Of a stretch of DNA of 30,367 bases, positions 15,201-22,541 are shown piece by piece; position 1 is the first letter of the stretch; every line of letters starts with the position of its first letter. Below the pieces are notes generated by a model. That model searched no databases. It saw only the letters and a list, made by a program, of their open reading frames with translations, and was not told where the DNA came from. The stretch spans positions 1-30,367 of the forward strand of contig JBKJIQ010000028.1 of the NCBI GenBank assembly GCA_046598395.1, in the 5' to 3' direction. Source of the DNA: JAENVU01 sp046598395. Lineage in GTDB: Bacteria > Actinomycetota > Acidimicrobiia > IMCC26256 > JAENVU01. The translations under genes and the position numbers were made by a program.

Positions 15201-16273
15201 CCCGCCCCCTCCCACGAGACGACCTCCTCGCGCTGTCGGGTTATCACTCGCCCCAACTCGACGTCACGGTGCGTCTCAACACGAACGAGAGTCCGTTCGC
15301 GCCACCGGCCGAGTTCGTGGATGCTTGGCTCGCCGAACTGCGCGATACCGCACTGCACCGCTACCCGGATCGGGCAGCCACCGCGCTGCGCGCCGCCATC
15401 GGCGCCCACGTGGGACAACCCACCGACCGGGTGTTCGCGGCCAATGGATCGAACGAGGTGCTCCAGACGCTGCTGCTTGCGTACGGCGGCCCGGGACGCC
15501 GCGCCTTGGTATTCGAACCCACCTACGCACTGCACTCGCACATCGCCCGCATCACCGGCACCGAGATCGTCACCGGTCATCGGGGCGACGACTTCCGCAT
15601 CGACCGCTCCAATGCACTCGAACTCATCGGGCGAGTGCAACCGGACATCGTCTTCGTATGCAGCCCGAACAATCCGTCCGGCACCGTTGAGCCGGGCGAG
15701 GTCGTGGCCGCGATCGCGGACGCAGCACCCGGACTCGTCATCGTGGACGAGGCCTACGGCGAGTTCGCAATGGATTCCGCACTGTCACTGATCAACGACG
15801 ATCGCGCGTTGGTGGTGAGCCGTACCTTCTCGAAGGTCTGGTCCCTCGCCGCGCTCCGCTTGGGATTCGCCATCGCACCCTCCTGGCTCGTGGACGAGTT
15901 GGATAAGGTGGTGCTGCCGTATCACCTCGATGTGGCCACCCAGGCGGCCGGTCGACTCGCATTGGACTTCGTCCCCGAGATGGAACGCCGGATCCGGTAC
16001 CTCGTGGAGGAACGAGAGCGGCTCTTCGTGGCTCTGGATGAACAACCCGGAGTCGAAGTCTTCGAGTCCGGTGCGAACTTCTTGCTGTTCCGCTGTGCGG
16101 GTCGGGCGCACGCGGTATGGGAGGCCTTGGTCGCGCGGGGAATCTTGGTTCGAGACTTCTCGTCGTGGCCCGGCGTCGAGGACTGTTTGCGGATCACGGT
16201 GGGGACGCGTGAGGAGAATGATGCGTTCCGGTCGGGTCTTGCCGCGGTGTTGCGCGAGAGTGATGGGTCATGA
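15197..16273 (+). CDS. hisC: Histidinol-phosphate aminotransferase
   Basis: A 358-aa PLP-dependent class I/II aminotransferase that converts imidazole-acetol phosphate and glutamate to histidinol phosphate. The PLP-binding Lys213 is in SRTFSKVWSLAALRLGF. LNTNESPF near the N-terminus, CSPNNPSG at 155-162 and VDEAYGEF are family signatures. The start overlaps hisD (ATGA) and the stop overlaps hisB (ATGA), so the three are translationally coupled. Confidence 0.96.
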   Translation: MTRPLPRDDLLALSGYHSPQLDVTVRLNTNESPFAPPAEFVDAWLAELRDTALHRYPDRAATALRAAIGAHVGQPTDRVFAANGSNEVLQTLLLAYGGPGRRALVFEPTYALHSHIARITGTEIVTGHRGDDFRIDRSNALELIGRVQPDIVFVCSPNNPSGTVEPGEVVAAIADAAPGLVIVDEAYGEFAMDSALSLINDDRALVVSRTFSKVWSLAALRLGFAIAPSWLVDELDKVVLPYHLDVATQAAGRLALDFVPEMERRIRYLVEERERLFVALDEQPGVEVFESGANFLLFRCAGRAHAVWEALVARGILVRDFSSWPGVEDCLRITVGTREENDAFRSGLAAVLRESDGS

Positions 16274-16851
16274 CCCGTCACCACCACGAGCAGCGTTCCA
16301 CCAACGAGACCACCGTGGAGGTCGACCTCGTGATCGACGGAACCGGGCAGGCTCGCGCCACCACCGGCATTCCGTTCTTTGATCACATGCTCGAACAACT
16401 GGGCAAACACGGCGGATTCGATCTCACGATCGATGCCACCGGTGACCTCGAGGTCGACACGCACCACACCATCGAAGATACGGGCATCGTGCTCGGCACC
16501 ACGTTCAAGCGAGCACTGGGCGACAAGGTCGGGGTGCGGCGGTTTGCCTCGGGCCTGTTCCCCCTCGACGAAGCCCTTGTGCAGGTAGCCCTCGACCTCT
16601 CCGGTCGTCCCTATGTGGCCTACGACGTGGAGCCAGTGGCGGAGTGGATCGGTACCTTCGATCCGCAACTCGCCGAGGAGTTTTGGCGGGCGTTCGCCGT
16701 GGCCGCCGGTATCACCCTCCACCTGAAATCGTTGTCCGGCCGCAATGGACACCACGTGATCGAAGCGTCGTTCAAGGGTGTGGCGCGCTGTCTGCGTGAC
16801 GCGGTTCGGGTGGAGTCCACGGAGCTGCCCACTACCAAGGGCGCGCTATAG
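16270..16851 (+). CDS. hisB: Imidazoleglycerol-phosphate dehydratase
   Basis: A 193-aa monofunctional HisB dehydratase; there is no phosphatase domain as in the E. coli fusion. Metal-binding motifs are visible: FDHMLEQLGKHG at 37-48, DTHHTIEDTG at 63-72, and GRNGHHVIEASFKG near 157-170. It ends with the family-typical LPTTKGAL, then TAG at 16849-16851. ATGA overlap with hisC. The TAG also overlaps the ATA that appears to start hisA. Confidence 0.97.
   Translation: MTRHHHEQRSTNETTVEVDLVIDGTGQARATTGIPFFDHMLEQLGKHGGFDLTIDATGDLEVDTHHTIEDTGIVLGTTFKRALGDKVGVRRFASGLFPLDEALVQVALDLSGRPYVAYDVEPVAEWIGTFDPQLAEEFWRAFAVAAGITLHLKSLSGRNGHHVIEASFKGVARCLRDAVRVESTELPTTKGAL
16837..16841 (+). promoter_or_regulatory. 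SD-like AAGGG that points to an ATA start for hisA
   Basis: AAGGG ends six nt before ATA (16848-16850), normal SD spacing. It is 12 nt from the alternative CTG (16854) and far from the first GTG in frame (16890). It lies inside the last hisB codons. Confidence 0.45.
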
Positions 16852-17597
16852 AGCTGTACCCCGCGATCGATCTCCGCGGCGGGAATGCCGTGCGGCTCCT
16901 GCGGGGAGACTTCGCGACCGAGACGGTCTACGACGCGGATCCCGTGAGCGTGGCGCGCGGTTTCGAGGCCGAGGGTGCAACCTGGATCCATGTGGTTGAT
17001 CTCGATGCCGCGCGCACGGGAACTGCATCTAACCTCACGGCCATCGAGGCTATCTGCGCGAGCGTCGAGTGTTCGGTGCAATCGGGCGGCGGGGTTCGTT
17101 CCGTGGAGGCCGCATCGGATCTTTGGAGCGCCGGCGTCGATCGGGTGGTGGTCGGGACTGCGGCAGTGGAACAACCCGAGCTCGTCGAGACGCTGTGCAA
17201 TCTCCATCCCGGTCGGGTCGCGGTAGGGCTCGACGCGCACGGACGCGAGGTCGCGGTTCGAGGCTGGGTCGAGGGGAGCGGGCAAGACCTCGTCGCGCTG
17301 GCGCACCGGTTTGGCGGCGTGGGCGTGAGCGCGCTGGTGGTCACCGAGATCGGACGCGATGGCACGCTGGAAGGTCCGGATCTCGATCAGCTGGCCGCGG
17401 TGCTGGCGGCGAGCGACATTCCACTCATCGCGAGCGGCGGCGTCGGCACCCTTGCGGATCTGGCCGCGTTGGGTGCGCTCGTCGATTCCTCGGGACGCCG
17501 TGTCAGTGGGGCGATCGCGGGGCGGGCGATCTACGAACGACGGTTCTCCGTGGAGCAAGGGATCGAGACCTGCCGCATCGCCACCGGTTCTCACTGA
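16848..17597 (+). CDS. hisA: ProFAR isomerase (HisA), apparently with a non-canonical start codon
   Basis: A 249-aa TIM-barrel enzyme (phosphoribosylformimino-AICAR-P isomerase). The family N-terminus ELYPAIDLRGG is encoded, and Asp8 is the catalytic Asp of the first strand. Asp129 (VGLDAHG) is the second. GRDGT (169-173) and SGGVGTLADLAALG are phosphate-binding loops. The first ATG/GTG in frame is GTG 16890, which would delete strand 1 and Asp8. ATA at 16848-16850, overlapping the hisB TAG (ATAG) and 6 nt after AAGGG, gives the expected M-E-L-Y-P. CTG 16854 is the alternative. A separate trpF nearby argues for a plain HisA over the bifunctional PriA. hisH, usually between hisB and hisA in actinobacteria, is absent here. 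Confidence 0.93.
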   Translation: MELYPAIDLRGGNAVRLLRGDFATETVYDADPVSVARGFEAEGATWIHVVDLDAARTGTASNLTAIEAICASVECSVQSGGGVRSVEAASDLWSAGVDRVVVGTAAVEQPELVETLCNLHPGRVAVGLDAHGREVAVRGWVEGSGQDLVALAHRFGGVGVSALVVTEIGRDGTLEGPDLDQLAAVLAASDIPLIASGGVGTLADLAALGALVDSSGRRVSGAIAGRAIYERRFSVEQGIETCRIATGSH

Positions 17598-17607
17598 GCA
17601 CGGACAC

Positions 17608-18219
17608 TCAGATGGTGGAGTCCACCCAGGCGAGCACTGCGTCGATCAGCGCAACGGTGCGACCGACGAAGAAGTGCGAGGCCCCGCCGATCACCACGCA
17701 CTCGCAGTCCACCCAATGCTCGATCTCGGCCTGCACCTCGGCCGGAGGGCGAAACTCGTCGTTGGCCGCGAGCACCACCAGCTTTGGCCGGGGGTCATGG
17801 GCCACGCAACGCAGATCGTGGGCGTACCGAAGCGGTGCTGCGATGGCGATCCAGGCCGCGATTTCGGGAACCGTGACCGAGAGCGCGAGATCGGCGCCGA
17901 ACGACCACCCCACGAGCACCGTGGGAAGCCGGGGGTCCGCCACTGCGTCCAGCGCGGCACCAACATCGAGGCGCTCGGCGTCGCCGTGGTCATAGGTCCC
18001 GGCACTCGAGCCCACGCCCCGGAAATTGAACCGCAGCACCGAGATGCCGGCCGCCGGCAGCGCGGCGAAGAGCTCGGAGATCACCAACGATCGCATTGTT
18101 CCCCCGTGTTGCGGATGGGGGTGACACAGCACGACGTTCGCTCGGGGAGTCGTCGCCGGCGCGTATTCCGCTTCCAACGTAACGCCATCGGTGGCCGTGA
18201 GCGTCCGGAGTTCGGTCAT
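17608..18219 (-). CDS. Alpha/beta hydrolase, dienelactone-hydrolase-like
   Basis: A 203-aa serine hydrolase. CHPHPQHGG (32-40) and RFNFRGVGSSAG are typical of the small 'HPHP' alpha/beta hydrolase group. The nucleophile is Ser106 in GWSFG. An acid in LAANDEFRPP and a His in GGASHFFVG complete the triad. Cytosolic; substrate unknown. ATG 18217-18219 lies inside a 14-15-bp tandem repeat, and a 15-codon upstream ORF ends in TGA overlapping this ATG (ATGA). The stop lies 10 bp from the convergent hisA stop. Confidence 0.88.
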   Translation of the reverse strand: MTELRTLTATDGVTLEAEYAPATTPRANVVLCHPHPQHGGTMRSLVISELFAALPAAGISVLRFNFRGVGSSAGTYDHGDAERLDVGAALDAVADPRLPTVLVGWSFGADLALSVTVPEIAAWIAIAAPLRYAHDLRCVAHDPRPKLVVLAANDEFRPPAEVQAEIEHWVDCECVVIGGASHFFVGRTVALIDAVLAWVDSTI

Positions 18220-18260
18220 TGGGAGTTCGGTCGTGGGAGTTCGGTCGTTCGAGGTTCGGG
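18207..18260. repeat. 14-15-bp tandem repeat over the hydrolase start codon
   Basis: Units with core GGAGTTCGGTC start at 18207, 18222 and 18236, with a degenerate one (CGAGGTTCGGG) at 18250. On the minus strand each reads A(T/C)GACCGAACTCC. The hydrolase start is the copy with ATG; the upstream copies have ACG in its place. Copy-number change by one 14-bp unit would shift any frame read through it. Confidence 0.8.
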
Positions 18261-18263
18261 CAT
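18216..18263 (-). CDS. Upstream ORF of 15 codons ahead of the hydrolase
   Basis: ATG 18261-18263 lies eight nt after the -10-like TACGCT (18272-18277), so it is where a leaderless transcript would begin. It encodes MPEPRTTELPRPNSQ and stops at TGA (18216-18218), which overlaps the hydrolase ATG. It is built from the tandem repeat and may be the remnant of an older hydrolase start (compare TTEL with the hydrolase's MTELRTL). Confidence 0.45.
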   Translation of the reverse strand: MPEPRTTELPRPNSQ

Positions 18264-18271
18264 GGACGACG

Positions 18272-18281
18272 AGCGTATGCT
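18272..18281. promoter_or_regulatory. Shared symmetric divergent -10 (AGCGTATGCT), hydrolase and thioesterase
   Basis: On the plus strand TATGCT (18276-18281) lies nine nt before the thioesterase ATG (18291). On the minus strand TACGCT (18272-18277) lies eight nt before the upstream-ORF ATG (18263). The two share the central TA, the same layout as at 11603 and 25969. Confidence 0.5.
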
Positions 18282-18290
18282 CCCGACCCG

Positions 18291-19112
18291 ATGACCTCCC
18301 CGTTCGACGAAGAGACCGCGGTCCGTCCGCTCGGCGCTGGTCGTTACGGCGCCACGATGGCCCACTCGTGGTGGGTGATGCGCGGTCCGAACGGCGGCTA
18401 CCTCGCCGCAGTCATCTTGCGGGCACTCACGGACGCGGTCGACGACCCGACTCGCACTCCCCGCTCCCTGACGGTGCACTACCTCAGCGCCGCGGGTGCA
18501 GGCGACGTCGAAATCGCAACGGTGCGCGAACGCGTCGGTCGGTCGATGACCACGTGCTCCGCTCGCCTCGTACAAGACGGTCGGCTGGTCGCCATCGCCA
18601 TCGCCGCCTTCTCGTCGCCGCGTCCCGGCCCTGAGTTCTGCGACAGCGTGATGCCTCAGGTCCCGGGACCCGAGTTCTATCGAGAGGTACGCCGCGATGG
18701 TGTCGGCCTCCCGCCCATCGCGACTCGGTGGGAGACGCGGTGGGCGATCGGCCACCCCCCGAGCCCCGGAGCGCCACGCGGTTCGCGCGCGGTAGCCGGC
18801 GGCTGGATCCGTCTTCCGGAACTCCAGGTGGTTGATGCGCTGGTGGCCGCCGCAATCACCGACGCGTGGGTGCCCCCCACCTTCAGCCGGATGGAGGAAC
18901 CGTTTGTGGTTCCCACCGTCGATCTCACCATTCATTTTCGCACGGAGCTGCCCCATCCCGGGTTGGCGGCCGAGGACTTCGTCCTGGCGTCATTTCGCAC
19001 CACGGTCGCCGCGGGCGGCTTCCTCGAGGAGGACGGCGAGGTGTGGGCACCGGATGGGACGCTGCTCGCCCAATCCCGCCAACTCGCCACGCTGCTCCCA
19101 CTCAATCGCTGA
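18291..19112 (+). CDS. Acyl-CoA thioesterase family protein (double hotdog)
   Basis: A 273-aa protein resembling TesB-type or 'thioesterase family' proteins. The N-terminal hotdog shows W(W/V)MRGPNGGYLAAVILRAL, SLTVHYLSAAGAGDVEI and RSMTTCSARLVQDGRLVAIAIAAF. The C-terminal hotdog shows WIRLPELQVVDALVAAAITDAW, TVDLTIHFRTELP and a GGFLEEDGEVWAPDGTLLAQSRQLA end. This is typical of enzymes that hydrolyse medium to long acyl-CoAs; the substrate is not readable. The frame is open further upstream, but ATG 18291 follows TATGCT by nine nt and starts MTSPFDEETAV. Its stop is 20 bp from the convergent SDR gene. Confidence 0.87.
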   Translation: MTSPFDEETAVRPLGAGRYGATMAHSWWVMRGPNGGYLAAVILRALTDAVDDPTRTPRSLTVHYLSAAGAGDVEIATVRERVGRSMTTCSARLVQDGRLVAIAIAAFSSPRPGPEFCDSVMPQVPGPEFYREVRRDGVGLPPIATRWETRWAIGHPPSPGAPRGSRAVAGGWIRLPELQVVDALVAAAITDAWVPPTFSRMEEPFVVPTVDLTIHFRTELPHPGLAAEDFVLASFRTTVAAGGFLEEDGEVWAPDGTLLAQSRQLATLLPLNR

Positions 19113-19132
19113 GGGCCGGTCCACCCCCCGGA

Positions 19133-19984
19133 TCAGTTCGTGAGCCCCCGCAACGCGTCGGCGCCATAGATCGGCTCCACCAGCGACCGGTAGTCCGGGC
19201 CTCGCGTGAGGAGATGCCCGCCGTCGACGTTGATCAGTTGACCCGTCACCCACGTGGACTCCGAGCCAATCAGGAATCGCGCCATCGCGGCGATGTCGTC
19301 CACCGTCCCGACGCGCGAGATCGGCATACACGCCAGGTAGTCGTCGAGCACCGGCCCGCCCGCAGTCACGAAGCCGACGAGGTCGGTGTCCACGAGGCCG
19401 GGACGAATCGCGTTCACCCGCACACCGCTCGCACCAAGCTCCACTGCCGCGAGCTGACACACATGGTCGATGCCCGCCTTGCCGGGCCCGTAGGCGCCGA
19501 ACCATGGATGAACGTTGGAACTGGCAATCGACGAGATACCCACGATCGAACCCGTCCCGGCGCGCGCCATGATCGGCGCCGCGTGTTTGATCGTGAGCAT
19601 GGTGCCCGTGATGTTGAGATCGACCGTGCGTCGCCACGCTTCAACGTCCATCTGGGTGATCGGGCCGAGTGTCTCGGAGCCCCCCGCGCAGGCCACGACG
19701 CCATCGAGGGTGCCCGTGATGCTCGCGGCCACCGCGACTGCGGCCGCTAGTTGGTCCTCGATCGTCACATCGGCGACCGCATACTGGATCGTGGCCCCAG
19801 GGGCCGCGTCGGCGCGCAGTTGCTCCACCGCGGCTACGAGTCGATCTTCGGTCCGCCCGCAGATCGTCACGTGCGCGCCGTCGCGTGCGAACCGCGCGGC
19901 GCACCCCAAACCGATGCCGGTTCCACCTCCGGTGACGAAAGTGGAGGCGCCCTCGAGCCCTCCGATAGGCGTGTGCATGGTCAT
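19133..19984 (-). CDS. Short-chain dehydrogenase/reductase (SDR)
   Basis: A 283-aa classical SDR. The nucleotide-binding motif TGGGTGIG is at 18-25, ACAGG at about 98-102, and the active site has Ser152 with Tyr165-x3-Lys169 (AYGPGK). VNAIRPGLVDTDL and the C-terminal VTGQLINVDGGH are also typical. The residue after beta-2 is Arg (ICGRTEDR), suggesting NADP preference (inferred). ATG 19982-19984 overlaps the stop of the oligopeptidase gene (ATGA), which fixes the start over the internal Met at residue 3. Substrate unknown; the neighbouring thioesterase hints at acyl-CoA or lipid chemistry. Confidence 0.92.
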   Translation of the reverse strand: MTMHTPIGGLEGASTFVTGGGTGIGLGCAARFARDGAHVTICGRTEDRLVAAVEQLRADAAPGATIQYAVADVTIEDQLAAAVAVAASITGTLDGVVACAGGSETLGPITQMDVEAWRRTVDLNITGTMLTIKHAAPIMARAGTGSIVGISSIASSNVHPWFGAYGPGKAGIDHVCQLAAVELGASGVRVNAIRPGLVDTDLVGFVTAGGPVLDDYLACMPISRVGTVDDIAAMARFLIGSESTWVTGQLINVDGGHLLTRGPDYRSLVEPIYGADALRGLTN

Positions 19985-22053
19985 GGTGAAACTCCGGTCA
20001 GCTCCGTGATGAGAAAGGCGAGGACCATGGCTTCGTCGCGCCAGATGTCGTAACGGCCCGACGGTCCGCCGTGGCCTGCACCCATTTCCGTCTTGAGGAT
20101 CAGGGACCGTTCATCGGTCTTGGTGGCCCGGAGTTTGGCCACCCACTTGGCCGGTTCCCAGTACGAAACTCGCGGGTCGTTGAGTCCAGCGGTTGCCAGC
20201 AACGCGGGATAGTCCTTGGCTTCCACGTTGTCATATGGAGAATAGGAGAGCATGTATTCGTAGTCGGTGGGATCGTCGAGTGGGTTGCCCCATTCCTCCC
20301 ACTCCGTGACGGTGAGCGGCAGGTCCACGTCTTGCATCGTGGTCACCACGTCCACGAACGGGACTTCGGCAATGACCGCACGGAACAGGTCGGGACGGAG
20401 ATTCATGACCGCTCCCATGAGCAGCCCGCCCGCACTCCCGCCCCGCGCACCGAGACGATCGGTCGAGGTGTACCCCGTAGCGCACAAGTGCTCGGCGCAG
20501 GCGATGAAGTCGGTGAACGTGTTGCGCTTGGTGAGGAGCCGGCCCTGCTCGTACCACGAGCGCCCCAGTTCGCCTCCGCCGCGAATGTGGGCAATGGCAA
20601 AGACGAACCCGCGGTCGAGCAGGCTCACCCGAATCGCGGAAAACGTGGGGTCCACGGAGGACTCATAACTGCCGTAGCCGTAGAGCAACGCCGGCGCGGT
20701 GCCATCAAGGGGGACATCGCGACGATGCACCACCGACATCGGCACGAGGGTTCCGTCCGGGGTCGGCGCCCAGAGCCGTTCGGAGGTGTAGTTCGCCGGG
20801 TCGTACCCGCCCAGGACCGGCGTGCGTTTCACCAGCGTGCGCACGCCGGACTCGAACGGTTCGTCGTACGCAGTGGGCGGAACGACGAGTGAGGTGTAGC
20901 CAAACCGGAAATGATCGGGGTCAAACTCCAGGTTGTCGCCCAGCCACGCGCTGTAGACGGGATCATCCATCTCCACCATGCGGTCATAGGCGGTGTCGCC
21001 CAGACCGATCACCCGCACCTGCTCCAGTCCGGCACACCGCTCGGACACCACGAGCGCGTCGACGAATGCGTCGATGTCATCCACCTTGACATCGGCCCGA
21101 TGCGGGAGGAACTCGGTCCAACTCGATCGTCCCGGTGATGCCATCGGCGCGGTCATGACCTTGAAGTTGGTGGCGTGATCGGCGTTGGTCACGATGAAGA
21201 GTCGTTCCACGCCGTCTCGATCAATGTGATGCTCCACGCCGTATTCGAGACCGTCGGTGCGTGGCTCCACCACGCGCAGCGTCGCGCCCGGATCGTCGGG
21301 ATCGGCGAGGTGAACTTCACTCGTGAGCTTCGATTCGGTCGATACCTGAATCATGCGACCGCTGCGGGTCCGACCCACCGCAACGAAATATCGCTCATCG
21401 GCTTCGTGGAAGACGAGGACATCGTCGGGGTCGCCGAGGGTGTGGCGCCAAATCTGGAACGGCCGCATCGCTTCGTCGGGACGCACGTAGTAGATCGTTC
21501 GGTTGTCGTTGGCCCACGCCAACCCGTAGTAGGTGCCCTCGATCTCATCCGCCAGATCGGTTCCCTCGGCGAGCTGACGGAACCGCAGCGAATGACGCTC
21601 ACCACCGTCGTCGTCGAAGGAGTAGGCCAGGATCTCGTGATTCGGCGTGACCGCCAGGCCACCCAGCGAGAAGTAATCCAAGCCGGCGGCGAGTTCGTTC
21701 TCGTCGAGAATGACCGTCTCGTCATCACCTTCGGGTGCGCCCGCGGGCCGTCGGCCGTGCGAGGCGTATTGCGCGCCTTCGAAGGTACGGGTGAAGTAGT
21801 CCCACGGCCCCTTGCGCGCCGGCGGGGAAACATCGGTCTCTTGGACCCGGTTGCGGATCTCGCCAAACAGCTCGGCTTGGAGCGCCGCGGTGGGCGCGAG
21901 CACGGCGTCGGTGTAGGTGTTCTCGGCTTCGAGGTAGGCAATCACGGCCGGATCGTCACGATCGCGCAGCCAGTACCAGGGATCGACGCGCACATCGCCG
22001 TGGCGGGTGAGCTCGACGGGGCGCGCCGCAGCGCGTGGGGGAGTGAGGGTCAC
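19981..22053 (-). CDS. Oligopeptidase B-like prolyl oligopeptidase (S9A)
   Basis: A 690-aa protein, the right length for PtrB, which cleaves short peptides after basic residues. The N-terminal part opens with the family block HGDVRVDPWYWLRDRDDP and forms a seven-bladed propeller. The C-terminal alpha/beta-hydrolase domain carries Ser540 (GARGGSAGGLLMG), Asp626 (AGLNDPRVSYWEP) and His661 (GAGHGG). YGYGSYESS and HIRGGGELGR are further S9A signatures. No signal peptide, so cytosolic. The start is GTG 22051-22053; no SD, only a CAAACT hexamer seven nt upstream as a degenerate -10. It couples to the SDR by a 4-bp overlap and is divergent from hisI across 110 bp. Confidence 0.93.
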   Translation of the reverse strand: MTLTPPRAAARPVELTRHGDVRVDPWYWLRDRDDPAVIAYLEAENTYTDAVLAPTAALQAELFGEIRNRVQETDVSPPARKGPWDYFTRTFEGAQYASHGRRPAGAPEGDDETVILDENELAAGLDYFSLGGLAVTPNHEILAYSFDDDGGERHSLRFRQLAEGTDLADEIEGTYYGLAWANDNRTIYYVRPDEAMRPFQIWRHTLGDPDDVLVFHEADERYFVAVGRTRSGRMIQVSTESKLTSEVHLADPDDPGATLRVVEPRTDGLEYGVEHHIDRDGVERLFIVTNADHATNFKVMTAPMASPGRSSWTEFLPHRADVKVDDIDAFVDALVVSERCAGLEQVRVIGLGDTAYDRMVEMDDPVYSAWLGDNLEFDPDHFRFGYTSLVVPPTAYDEPFESGVRTLVKRTPVLGGYDPANYTSERLWAPTPDGTLVPMSVVHRRDVPLDGTAPALLYGYGSYESSVDPTFSAIRVSLLDRGFVFAIAHIRGGGELGRSWYEQGRLLTKRNTFTDFIACAEHLCATGYTSTDRLGARGGSAGGLLMGAVMNLRPDLFRAVIAEVPFVDVVTTMQDVDLPLTVTEWEEWGNPLDDPTDYEYMLSYSPYDNVEAKDYPALLATAGLNDPRVSYWEPAKWVAKLRATKTDERSLILKTEMGAGHGGPSGRYDIWRDEAMVLAFLITELTGVSP

Positions 22054-22150
22054 GACGGTGAGTTTGCCATCCGAATGGGCGTCCTGGGAACCGGAGTCGG
22101 ATGGGGACCGCGAGCCGGGAAACAGTCCGTATCGGGGTGGAGGCCGGCGG

Positions 22151-22156
22151 TACGCT
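22151..22156 (+). promoter_or_regulatory. Candidate -10 (TACGCT) for hisI-trpE-ygfZ
   Basis: TACGCT is followed by seven nt and GTG 22164 (hisI). No SD is visible. If correct, the transcript starts at or next to the GTG, so the hisI-trpE unit has no leader peptide or attenuator. Confidence 0.45.
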
Positions 22157-22163
22157 CGCCCTT

Positions 22164-22541
22164 GTGCCTGCCGTGACTCCGATTTCGTTTACCGAGGCCG
22201 AAATCGCGAACGTGGCCTTCGACGCGTCCGGCCTCGTTCCCGCGATCATCCAAGAGGAATCCACCGGCCAGGTGTTGATGATGGCGTGGATGAATCAAGA
22301 CGCGTTACGCAAGACGCTCGAGACCGGCCGCACCTGGTTCTGGAGTCGGAGCCGCCAGGAGTATTGGTGCAAAGGCGAAACCTCCGGCGACCGTCAGTTC
22401 GTGCGCAGCGCGGCCTATGACTGCGATGCCGACGTCCTGTTGGTGGCGGTGGAACAAGAGGGCAACGGCGCGTGTCACACCGGCGAGCGGTCCTGCTTTT
22501 TTCGGGCGTTCGGTTCCGGCGCCGAGCCCGTGCACCTGTGA
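22164..22541 (+). CDS. hisI: Phosphoribosyl-AMP cyclohydrolase
   Basis: A 125-aa monofunctional HisI that opens the PRAMP ring in histidine synthesis. The Mg site YDCDAD (85-90) and zinc cysteines Cys87, Cys104 and Cys111 (NGACHTGERSC) are present. WFWSRSRQEYWCKGETSG is the family hallmark. GTG 22164 is preferred over the longer open frame from 22101 and over GTG 22173, because of the -10 spacing and normal length. There is no HisE domain fused. The stop overlaps the trpE start (GTGA), joining his and trp genes in one transcript. Confidence 0.94.
   Translation: MPAVTPISFTEAEIANVAFDASGLVPAIIQEESTGQVLMMAWMNQDALRKTLETGRTWFWSRSRQEYWCKGETSGDRQFVRSAAYDCDADVLLVAVEQEGNGACHTGERSCFFRAFGSGAEPVHL

Noticed and set aside
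13833..15215. Very long open frame on the minus strand opposite hisD (continuing from 13626)
   Set aside because: It is the antisense shadow of hisD, produced by high-GC codon bias. Only its last 68 codons (13626-13832), beyond hisD, look like a real protein.
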